Positions 6,066 to 13,109 of a stretch of DNA of 16,734 nt are shown one piece after another (position 1 is the stretch's first letter; every line of letters begins with the position of its first letter). The stretch lies in NCBI GenBank assembly GCA_904501955.1, contig CAJGCY010000044.1, positions 1-16,734 of the forward strand. Direction: 5' to 3'. The notes below the pieces were generated by a model. It was not told where the DNA came from, did not search any database, and worked only from the letters and a program-made list of their open reading frames with translations. Source of the stretch: an uncultured Akkermansia sp. Its GTDB lineage: Bacteria > Verrucomicrobiota > Verrucomicrobiia > Verrucomicrobiales > Akkermansiaceae. The position numbers and the translations under genes were made by a program.

Positions 6066-6815
6066 ATGAACGATAACACGATGATACAGGCGGTGTTCAG
6101 CCCCACGGGTGGCACGCAACGCGTAGCGGATGCCATTTGCACGGGCATGAGTGTAACGAAGCTGGATTTGTGCGTCCCGGTAGCGGAGCAAGGCGTGGCC
6201 GCCCCCTTGGTGGCGGTGTTGCCGGTGTACGGTGGGCGTTTGCCCGTGGTGGCGGTGGAGAGATTGCGCGCGCTGAAGGGGCGTGGGCAGGGCGCTGTGG
6301 CAGTGGTGGTGTATGGCAACCGCGCTTATGAGGATGCCCTGTTGGAGCTGCAGGATGAGCTGACGGCTGCCGGATTTACCGTGATTGCAGCAGCTGCCTT
6401 CATTGCAGAGCACTCCATTGTGCGCAGTATTGCCACCGCCCGCCCGAATGCGGAGGATTGCGCCAAGGCTGCGGAGTTCGGCCGTGCGGTAGCTGCCAAG
6501 CTGGTGGCTCAGGACATGAGCCCCGTGACGGTGCCCGGCAACAAGCCCTATAAAGATTTGCCCCAAATGCCCGTGGTGCCGCTTACCACTGAGGCCTGCG
6601 GCGGCTGCGGTCGCTGTGCTCGCTTGTGCCCCGTGGGCGCCATCCCGGCAGATGCCCCGCAGACGACGGATGCCTCCAAGTGCATTCTGTGCATGCGCTG
6701 TGTAGCGGTGTGCCCGCGCAGGGCTCGTTTGCTGCCTCCTCCCGTGTTGGAGATGATGACGCAGCGCCTGAGCGCCATTGCCTCTGAGCCGAAGCAGCCC
6801 GAGCTCTTCATTTGA
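6066..6815 (+). CDS. EFR1-type flavodoxin/ferredoxin fusion protein
   Basis: This 249-residue electron carrier combines two modules. The first is an amino-terminal flavodoxin-like domain whose FMN phosphate loop is FSPTGGTQRVA (11-21). The second is a carboxy-terminal bacterial ferredoxin with two [4Fe-4S] sites: C178-C181-C184-C188 (followed by P) and C206-C209-C212-C216 (followed by P). This matches the EFR1 family common in anaerobes. The likely role is cytoplasmic low-potential electron transfer between flavin and iron-sulfur partners, but partners are not encoded nearby. An internal ATG at 6081 would still keep the flavin loop, so the exact start is uncertain. There is no Shine-Dalgarno sequence before either ATG. 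It is a single-gene unit, divergent from the protease and closed by a strong terminator. Confidence 0.85.
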   Translation: MNDNTMIQAVFSPTGGTQRVADAICTGMSVTKLDLCVPVAEQGVAAPLVAVLPVYGGRLPVVAVERLRALKGRGQGAVAVVVYGNRAYEDALLELQDELTAAGFTVIAAAAFIAEHSIVRSIATARPNAEDCAKAAEFGRAVAAKLVAQDMSPVTVPGNKPYKDLPQMPVVPLTTEACGGCGRCARLCPVGAIPADAPQTTDASKCILCMRCVAVCPRRARLLPPPVLEMMTQRLSAIASEPKQPELFI

Positions 6816-6838
6816 GCCACTCCTGATAGCTTTTTTGC

Positions 6839-6890
6839 CCCCCGCCCTTGCGCAAGGAAGCGCGAAGGCGGGGGATTGCTTTATTTTTGT
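6839..6890 (+). terminator. Strong rho-independent terminator between the ferredoxin gene and moxR
   Basis: CCCCCGCC (6839-6846) pairs with GGCGGGGG (6867-6874). Inside this, after single bulges, TTGCGC pairs with GCGC and AA around AAGGAA, for about 14 bp in all. A T-rich tract (to about 6889) follows. It separates the ferredoxin gene from the moxR promoter at 6922. Confidence 0.8.
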
Positions 6891-6921
6891 AACAATTTTG
6901 TGAGGAAATCGATTTTCTTGC

Positions 6922-6949
6922 TTGACTGTAGCGCCGTAACTGATAAACT
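6922..6949 (+). promoter_or_regulatory. Promoter of the moxR-VWA operon
   Basis: TTGACT (6922-6927) and TAAACT (6944-6949) are 16 bp apart. Predicted transcription starts near 6956, after the possible upstream starts at 6876 and 6951, so translation must begin at ATG 6987. No other promoter-like site was found before the end of the operon at 16500. Confidence 0.5.
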
Positions 6950-6973
6950 GATGTCAATCCGTCTATATCCCCC

Positions 6974-6979
6974 GGAGAG
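6974..6979 (+). promoter_or_regulatory. Shine-Dalgarno that fixes the moxR start
   Basis: GGAGAG lies 7 nt before ATG 6987, inside the predicted 31-nt leader. Together with the promoter position it excludes the two upstream in-frame ATGs. Confidence 0.65.
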
Positions 6980-6986
6980 TATTCGC

Positions 6987-7958
6987 ATGGAACAATCACC
7001 CGAAGAGCAATGGAACGGTTTGCAGAAGACCGTTGAGGAGATACGCCGTGAGACTGCCCGAGTCATCGTCGGTCAGGAGGCTGTTGTCGAGCAAATGTTG
7101 GCAGCCCTGCTGTGCAAGGGGCATTGCTTGTTAGTGGGTGTGCCCGGGCTTGCCAAAACCCTGCTGGTATCTACCCTCGGTAAGGTGTTGGGCTTGAACT
7201 TCCACCGTATACAGTTCACCCCGGATTTGATGCCCACCGACATTGTGGGTAGTGAGATTTTGCAGGGCAGTGCGGAGGGCGCTCGTCACTTCGAGTTCGT
7301 GCCGGGCCCGGTGTTCACCAACTTGCTGCTGGCGGATGAAATCAACCGTACCCCGCCCAAGACCCAAGCTGCCTTGCTGGAAGCCATGCAGGAAAAGCAG
7401 GTGACTGTGGCGGGCACCACTCGCTCGCTGGAGGAGCCATTCATCGTGTATGCCACGCAGAACCCCGTGGAGCATGAGGGTACTTACCCCTTGCCCGAGG
7501 CTCAGTTGGACCGTTTCTTCTTCCAAATCAACATTGATTACCCCTCCGCCGCGGAGGAGGAAGAGGTGCTGCGCCGTACCTGTGGTCCCGTGCCACCCAC
7601 CGCTGAGGCTCGCTTGGATGCCGCCCGCGTGAAGGAACTGCAGCTCGCCGTCACGGAAGTGCCCGTGCCGGATGATGTGTACAAGCTTATCGTGAAACTG
7701 GTGCAGAGCACCCGCCCCGAGAACCCGGATGCCCCGGAAATGGTGAAGAAGTACGTAGCCTGCGGTGCGGGCCCCCGCGCCGGGCAGTGCTTGCTGGCGG
7801 CATCTCGCGCCATGGCTTTGCTGCGTGGGCGCACCAGCGTGAGCCCCGCAGAGGTGAAAGCCGTGCTGCACCCTGTGCTGCGCCACCGCCTGATGCCCAA
7901 TTACACGGCTACCGGTGAGGGCGTGAGCATGGAGAAGGTCATTGACAGCTTAATGTAA
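6987..7958 (+). CDS. moxR: MoxR-family AAA+ ATPase
   Basis: This 323-residue cytoplasmic ATPase has the expected MoxR elements: Walker A GVPGLAKT (51-58), Walker B LLLADEINR (113-121, D117 and E118), sensor 1 ATQNP (156-160) and the arginine-finger motif EAQLDRF (R176). A C-terminal lid with LRHRLMPNY follows. MoxR proteins act as chaperone-like ATPases paired with VWA-domain proteins, helping metal insertion, complex assembly or envelope stress resistance. The next gene encodes a DUF58 protein, the most frequent MoxR partner. It is the first gene of the operon, with a 29-nt gap to the next start. It has no membrane segment, so it would drive the membrane components from the cytoplasmic side. 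Confidence 0.95.
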   Translation: MEQSPEEQWNGLQKTVEEIRRETARVIVGQEAVVEQMLAALLCKGHCLLVGVPGLAKTLLVSTLGKVLGLNFHRIQFTPDLMPTDIVGSEILQGSAEGARHFEFVPGPVFTNLLLADEINRTPPKTQAALLEAMQEKQVTVAGTTRSLEEPFIVYATQNPVEHEGTYPLPEAQLDRFFFQINIDYPSAAEEEEVLRRTCGPVPPTAEARLDAARVKELQLAVTEVPVPDDVYKLIVKLVQSTRPENPDAPEMVKKYVACGAGPRAGQCLLAASRAMALLRGRTSVSPAEVKAVLHPVLRHRLMPNYTATGEGVSMEKVIDSLM

Positions 7959-7987
7959 GCCTGTTGGCGTAATCGTTTTTTGAGGGT

Positions 7988-8866
7988 ATGGCTGATACTC
8001 CGTCCATTCTCAGACCCGAAGACATGACGCGGCTGGCGAATTATCGCTTTGCCGTGCAGATGATGGCGGAGGGGTGGCTGAGTGGCAGACACCGCGCCCG
8101 CGGACGTGGCAGCAGCACGGACTTCCTCGAGTACCGTGCCTATGCGCCGGGGGATGATCCGCGCTTGATAGATTGGCGCGTGTTTGCCCGCACGGACAGA
8201 ATGCAGCTCAAGACCTTCGAGAACGAAACGCACTTGGAGTGTCACCTCTTTGTGGATAGCTCTGCCTCCATGGGATATAAAGAGGTGGGGCAGATGACCA
8301 AGCTGCGCTATGCCTCACACTTTGCCGCCTGTGTCGCTTGGCTGGTGGTGCGGGGCAATGACCGCGTGTCGCTCCAGCTCTTCGATGAAAAATTGCGCGA
8401 GTACATGCCCCTGGGCTCCACGACGGCGCACTTGAACCGCTGCCTGCACCTGCTGGAGAACAACGAGCCCGGCGGTAAAACGGACTTGCCGGAAGCCTTG
8501 GCTGCCTCCCGCCATTTGCTGAAACGCCCCGGCACGCTGGTGGTGGTGTCCGATTTCCTGTGCGATACCACGGCGCTGCGGGCTGCGCTCAACATTTATC
8601 TGCACCGTGGCTTCAAGGTAGTGCTGGTGCAGGTGTTGGATGCGGCAGAGCTGCAACTGCAAGGCGTGGGGGTGTCCCGCTACCGTGATATGGAGACGGG
8701 GGAGGAAGTGATTTGCAACCCGGAGGATTTGCGCGAGGCGTATGCGGAAAGCATGCGCGCGCAGCAGCAAGCCTTGCGGGCGTTGGCGGCATCTGCCGGT
8801 ATGTTGTACCTCACCGCGAAGACGGATGAGTCATTTTATCCCTTATTTGACGCGCTTTCCCGATGA
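7988..8866 (+). CDS. DUF58 protein with a VWA-like MIDAS domain
   Basis: This 292-residue soluble protein carries the DUF58 core STDFLEYRAYAPGDDPRLIDW (43-63) followed by a von Willebrand factor A-like domain. The metal-ion-dependent adhesion site is complete: D90-S-S92-A-S94 in FVDSSASMG, the second-loop Thr in GGKTDL (T165) and the Asp in VVSDF (D189). No signal peptide or membrane segment is seen, so it is the likely direct cytoplasmic partner of MoxR. ATG 7988 follows GAGG too closely for an ideal Shine-Dalgarno sequence. Its stop overlaps the next start by 4 nt (ATGA at 8863-8866), implying coupled translation. The exact biochemical role of DUF58 proteins is not established. Confidence 0.9.
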   Translation: MADTPSILRPEDMTRLANYRFAVQMMAEGWLSGRHRARGRGSSTDFLEYRAYAPGDDPRLIDWRVFARTDRMQLKTFENETHLECHLFVDSSASMGYKEVGQMTKLRYASHFAACVAWLVVRGNDRVSLQLFDEKLREYMPLGSTTAHLNRCLHLLENNEPGGKTDLPEALAASRHLLKRPGTLVVVSDFLCDTTALRAALNIYLHRGFKVVLVQVLDAAELQLQGVGVSRYRDMETGEEVICNPEDLREAYAESMRAQQQALRALAASAGMLYLTAKTDESFYPLFDALSR

Positions 8867-10914
8867 TGCTGCATGTAGAAAATCCCGTTTGGTGGCTGAT
8901 GGGCGCCGCATTGGTGCCGCTGCTGGTGCATTTGGTGGCAAAAGCACGTCCCCAGCGCCGTAAAATAAGCTCTATTGCGCTTTTGCAAGAGCTGCTCAAG
9001 CTGCAAACCAAACGCGCCAAGCCCAAAGACTGGCTGTTGCTGCTGCTGCGCACGCTGGTGTGCGCCTGTGTGGCATTTGCCTTCCTGCTGCCCTACTGGG
9101 GGAGTGACCAAGTGGGGGATGGCAAGCACACCCTCATGATGGTGGTGGATGATACTGCCTCCATGGGCGCTGCGGATGGCCAGCAAGTGCGCATGAACCG
9201 CGCCGTGCAGGTGGCTCGTGCTGCGCTGCAGGAGCTTGCCCCCTCCGACCGCGCGAACATGATTACCCTTTCAGGCTACCCCGCGTTCCTGTTTGATAAA
9301 CCGGAGAGTGGTAAGCCACTCATGCTGCGCGAATTGGCAAAAATGCAAAGCAAGCCTGCCGCCTCCGCCGGGGTGTATGACGCGCTGCTGGCTGCCGCCC
9401 GCCAAATTGCCGATTTGCCGGAGGATAAAAGCGGGGAATTGCTCATTATCTCGGACTTCCAAGCGCACACCATGCAGGAGCCCGTGGAAAAGCTGCTGCG
9501 TGAGTACCCGAACATGAATATCCGCTGCGTGACAGTCGCTCAGGCGGAAGCTGTGGAGAATACCACGGTGGAATCCCTCACGCTCTCCCCCGCCAAGCCT
9601 TTGCCGGGGCAGGAGGTTACGGCAACGGTCAAGTTGCGCCACCGCAATGGCTCCACCGGGGCGCCAAGCGGGCATGTGGTGCTCAATGTGACGCTTGCCG
9701 CCGGTGATTTGCGCTTGTCGCAGCCCTGCGAGCTGCCCCGCGATGGGCAGGCGGAGGTGCAGTTTGCCCTTACCGCTCCGCAATCGGGCAAGGAGTGGCT
9801 GTTGGAGGCTCGGACGGAGGCGGATGCCTTCCCGGAGGATAACACCCGCTATTTGGTGGCCCCCGTAGCAGCCAAGCTGGAGTGTCTGGCGATAGCGCCG
9901 GACCGCGCGCAGCTGGGTTTCATGCTCCGCGCCTTGGAGAATATACCTTTCCTGAGCACACTGCAGCTGCCCGCTCTGCCTGAAAATGCAGCGGATTACG
10001 TGGTGTGGCTCGCCCCCATGCAGGATGATGTGCCCGCCATTCGGGAGCGTTTGGCTGCCGGTGCTTGTGTGTTGGTGGTGCCGGATTCCGTGAAAGATCA
10101 GGCTTGCGCCCCTCTGCTGATGGATGCGGAGGCAACATACACCGCTGAGCGCTTGACGGACGGCAGCAGCTGGAAAACGGAGATTGCCGCCCCGCAAGAT
10201 GCCGTGTTTGGCTTGTTTGACGCTGCCTCGCTGCGCAGCTTGGCGGATGCCGGTATTTACGCCCGCTTGGGCGGGGAGTTCGGCAAGGGGCTTCCGGTGG
10301 GCTGCACCGTATTGGCTCGCTATACGGATGGGGTGCCGGCCGTGGTACGCCGCCCGGTGGGCAGAGGCTCATTGATTGTCTGGAACATGCCGGTGACGGA
10401 GCGCGACAGCCGCTGGGGCTACTCACCGATGTGCCTGCCGGTGCTGGCGGAAATGCTGCTGAAGTCTCGCACGGATGCCGCGGCGGAGGACGCCGTGGTG
10501 GCCGGGCGTGATTGCCTGCTGCTCAATGTCCCTGCCGGTGTGGATGCGGCTTCCCTGCGCTTAGTGAATGCTGCCGGTGAGGAGCAGGTGACCCTGCTGC
10601 AGAACAGTGGCAGCGGTCAGGTGCTGCGTGCTGAGGCTGCCGCGACTCCCGGGGTCTTTTATTGGATGCAGGGGGAGGCAGTGTATGCCTCCGCTGCCGT
10701 TAACTTCCCGATTGAGGAGTCCGCTCTGCGCTCCTATACCCCCGCCTCAGCCACGGGACGTGTGCAGACGGCTGCCCAAGCCTTGGATACTGCCGGTAGC
10801 GCGGCGCGTGTGGAGCTGTGGCCTTGGCTGTTAGGGCTTGCATGCCTTTTCTTTGTAGTGGAATTGCTCATTTGCCGTGAGCGTAAGAATGAGCGCAGAC
10901 AAATTGAATCATGA
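8863..10914 (+). CDS. BatA-like membrane protein with VWA domain
   Basis: The product has 683 residues. The amino terminus is the BatA/aerotolerance-regulator module: a membrane segment at about 8-26 (NPVWWLMGAALVPLLVHL), a basic linker and a second segment at about 57-78. A VWA domain follows, with D96-D-T98-A-S100 in VVDDTASMG and LIISDF further on. The Thr expected in the second MIDAS loop is not evident, since the SAGVYDAL stretch stands there. A beta-rich region of about 400 residues and a final membrane segment at about 653-671 with a short basic tail complete it. The topology would put the VWA and beta-rich parts outside the cytoplasm, anchored at both ends. It overlaps both neighbours by 4 nt. 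Bacteroides Bat proteins are linked to aerotolerance, but this protein is about twice the length of BatA. Confidence 0.85.
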   Translation: MMLHVENPVWWLMGAALVPLLVHLVAKARPQRRKISSIALLQELLKLQTKRAKPKDWLLLLLRTLVCACVAFAFLLPYWGSDQVGDGKHTLMMVVDDTASMGAADGQQVRMNRAVQVARAALQELAPSDRANMITLSGYPAFLFDKPESGKPLMLRELAKMQSKPAASAGVYDALLAAARQIADLPEDKSGELLIISDFQAHTMQEPVEKLLREYPNMNIRCVTVAQAEAVENTTVESLTLSPAKPLPGQEVTATVKLRHRNGSTGAPSGHVVLNVTLAAGDLRLSQPCELPRDGQAEVQFALTAPQSGKEWLLEARTEADAFPEDNTRYLVAPVAAKLECLAIAPDRAQLGFMLRALENIPFLSTLQLPALPENAADYVVWLAPMQDDVPAIRERLAAGACVLVVPDSVKDQACAPLLMDAEATYTAERLTDGSSWKTEIAAPQDAVFGLFDAASLRSLADAGIYARLGGEFGKGLPVGCTVLARYTDGVPAVVRRPVGRGSLIVWNMPVTERDSRWGYSPMCLPVLAEMLLKSRTDAAAEDAVVAGRDCLLLNVPAGVDAASLRLVNAAGEEQVTLLQNSGSGQVLRAEAAATPGVFYWMQGEAVYASAAVNFPIEESALRSYTPASATGRVQTAAQALDTAGSAARVELWPWLLGLACLFFVVELLICRERKNERRQIES

Positions 10915-13109
10915 TTTTGCAACCCATCATCCCTTTGCCCTTGTTGGTGCCTTTGCTGCTGGCTTTGCCGGTGCTGATAGGGTGGCTTTGTGTTATGGCC
11001 GGGCGCAGGCTCAGCCGTAAGTGGCAGTGTTGCTGTGTGGTGCTGTCGGTACTGGCGACGCTGTGCGGAGCTCTGCTGTTGCTCAATCCCGGTTATGTAG
11101 AGCAGCGTCCCTCCGCCCATGCGCCTGTGTGGTTGGTGGGGGTGGATACCTCTGCCTCTATGGCGGCACCCGTGGAGGATGATGCGCATAGCCCCACCCG
11201 CGCCCAATGCGCCGCTGAGGCGGTGGCGCGTTTGGCTGCCGTGCCGGGGCGTGATGTGTCGTGGCTCGCATTGGCGGAGACTGCCCGCGTGTGTGAGTCG
11301 GCAGAGGCTTTGGCTGCGGAACCCGCCCAGGGCTCGGCCTCGCATGTCATGGCCTCATTTGCGGCGCAGGCGGAGGCTGTGCGCCGCCGTGGGCGCACCT
11401 TGGCGGGCATGGTGTTGATAACGGATGGCCGGGAGACGAACCCGAAGGCGTGGCAGCCCCTGGTATCCCGCGCCGGTGCAGCGGGGTGTCCCGTGCATGT
11501 GTTGCCCCTGGGTAGTACGTGGCAAGCGCCGGATTTGGCGGTGACGACCATGCACCCCTTTGTGCATGCCTACCCCGGGGTGGAGACGCGCCTGACGGCA
11601 AGTGTGATGAACACCCGCATGGGTGAGCGCCAGCTGCGCGTGGAGCTGCTGGATGCCGGTGGCAATATCCTCAGCCAACAAGCCGTAGAGCTGCGTGCCG
11701 GGGAGAGTAAGGATGTGTCATTCCCTCTGCAAGGGGCTGAGGGTGAATATACAGTGCGCGTGGTGCCCCAGCCGGGAGAAGCCCGTGAGGATAACAACTC
11801 CACCCGCATCACCGTGCGCGCGGTGAATGCCCGCATCCGCGTGTTTATGGCGGAGGGCTCGCCCTATTGGGACAGCAAGTTCCTGGCGCAGTACCTGCGC
11901 GAGCAAGAGGCTTTTGAGGTGCGCTCCGTACACCGCCTCAGCGAGAAACGCTTCTACCACATCAACTCCGGGGATGACGACAGCGCCCCTTCCGAAACGG
12001 CGGAGATGCCCACCACCTTGGAGGGCTTCGCGGGGTATGATGTGATTGTGCTCGGCAAGGGCATGGAGCACTTCTTCACGCCGGATTCGCTGGCATCCCT
12101 GCAACAATACGTGCGCGAGCAGGGCGGTATTTTGGTGCACGCCCGTGGGCGTTGCTATTCCGGCCGAGCGGAGGGCTTCGCGGAGTTAGAGCCCTTTATC
12201 TGGAGCTCGGACGCCGCTACGGAGCACCGCCTGCAGCCCTCCCGCGTGGGTGCGGAACAGGGGCTGTTCGGCTTGCTGCTGCCTGCTCCGGATGCCGCGG
12301 TGTGGAAGACACTGCCCACGCTGGATGATGTGTGCCCGGTGGCGGAAATCCGCCCGCAGACTCAGGTGCTGGCTCATGCAGAGGGTGCGGAGACACTGCC
12401 GGTACTCGGCATCATGCGCTATGGATTGGGCGCTGTGGCTTCCATTAACGGTGAGGGTCTTTGGAAATGGGATTTTTACCCCGATGCCAAGGAACACGGC
12501 AACATGTACCGCGAGTTCTGGCGCCGCTTTATCCCCTGGGTACAAACGGCTGCGGAGTTCATGCCCGGCTTTGACCTCTCCCTGCATGCGGAGCGCTCCT
12601 CCGTGCAGGAGGGTGAGCCTGCTGCCTGTCGCTTGTGCTGGCGCGGTGTCGGCCGCCCGGAGAATCCGGTGGTGCAGGTCGTCTCGCTGAAAGATGGCTC
12701 CGTTGTGGGTGAGCACCGAGCCATTCTGCGCAGTGGTGGTGCCTTGCCCCGCTGGGAATGCGCCCTCGGGCAGCTGCCTGCCGGGGAATACCTGTTGCGC
12801 GGTGTGGTGCAGGGGAGCTCCACCTTGGTTCCGGAGTGCCGCCTGAGCGTGCGCCCGCTGCCCAAGGAGGCGGATAACTTGAACGCTGATACTGAGCTGC
12901 CCGTGCGCGTGGCGGAGGCTACCGGTGGTTTGGTGCTGGGGCGTGAGATTACGGAGGCTCAGCTGGCGCAGATTTTCGCCATGCCTGCCGGCGTCAGCGC
13001 CACGGAAGATGTATACTGCCCGCTGTGGACAAGATGGCAGGTGCTCGCCTTTATGGTGTTGTGCCTGGGTATGATGTGGTTTATTCGCAGGAGAAAGGGA
13101 TTGCCGTGA
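10911..13109 (+). CDS. Membrane VWA protein with glutamine-amidotransferase-like central domain
   Basis: The product has 732 residues. Two membrane segments (about 8-29 and 39-58) lead to a VWA domain with D79-T-S81-A-S83 and LITDGRE. A CARDB/Ig-like beta segment follows (HAYPGVETRLTASV to AREDNNSTRITV). A class I glutamine-amidotransferase-like fold comes next, recognisable from VFMAEGSPYWDSKFLAQYL and YDVIVLGKG...QYVREQGGILVHA. No catalytic Cys elbow is apparent, so this domain is probably structural or binding. A beta-rich region and a last membrane segment at about 709-725 with RRRK close the chain. This architecture is typical of VWA proteins in PVC-group MoxR operons. It is joined to both neighbours by 4-nt overlaps. 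Confidence 0.85.
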   Translation: MILQPIIPLPLLVPLLLALPVLIGWLCVMAGRRLSRKWQCCCVVLSVLATLCGALLLLNPGYVEQRPSAHAPVWLVGVDTSASMAAPVEDDAHSPTRAQCAAEAVARLAAVPGRDVSWLALAETARVCESAEALAAEPAQGSASHVMASFAAQAEAVRRRGRTLAGMVLITDGRETNPKAWQPLVSRAGAAGCPVHVLPLGSTWQAPDLAVTTMHPFVHAYPGVETRLTASVMNTRMGERQLRVELLDAGGNILSQQAVELRAGESKDVSFPLQGAEGEYTVRVVPQPGEAREDNNSTRITVRAVNARIRVFMAEGSPYWDSKFLAQYLREQEAFEVRSVHRLSEKRFYHINSGDDDSAPSETAEMPTTLEGFAGYDVIVLGKGMEHFFTPDSLASLQQYVREQGGILVHARGRCYSGRAEGFAELEPFIWSSDAATEHRLQPSRVGAEQGLFGLLLPAPDAAVWKTLPTLDDVCPVAEIRPQTQVLAHAEGAETLPVLGIMRYGLGAVASINGEGLWKWDFYPDAKEHGNMYREFWRRFIPWVQTAAEFMPGFDLSLHAERSSVQEGEPAACRLCWRGVGRPENPVVQVVSLKDGSVVGEHRAILRSGGALPRWECALGQLPAGEYLLRGVVQGSSTLVPECRLSVRPLPKEADNLNADTELPVRVAEATGGLVLGREITEAQLAQIFAMPAGVSATEDVYCPLWTRWQVLAFMVLCLGMMWFIRRRKGLP

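Noticed and set aside
6033..6566. 177-codon minus-strand frame over the EFR1-type ferredoxin gene
   Set aside because: It is antisense to a gene with two complete [4Fe-4S] motifs and covers the promoter region. The His-rich translation shows no motif.
9271..10197. 308-codon minus-strand frame inside the BatA-like gene
   Set aside because: A shadow frame in GC-rich sequence, with no ribosome binding site, promoter or family motif.
11718..12716. Minus-strand frames inside the VWA/amidotransferase gene
   Set aside because: Composition is typical of antisense reading of the true gene; no domain is seen.
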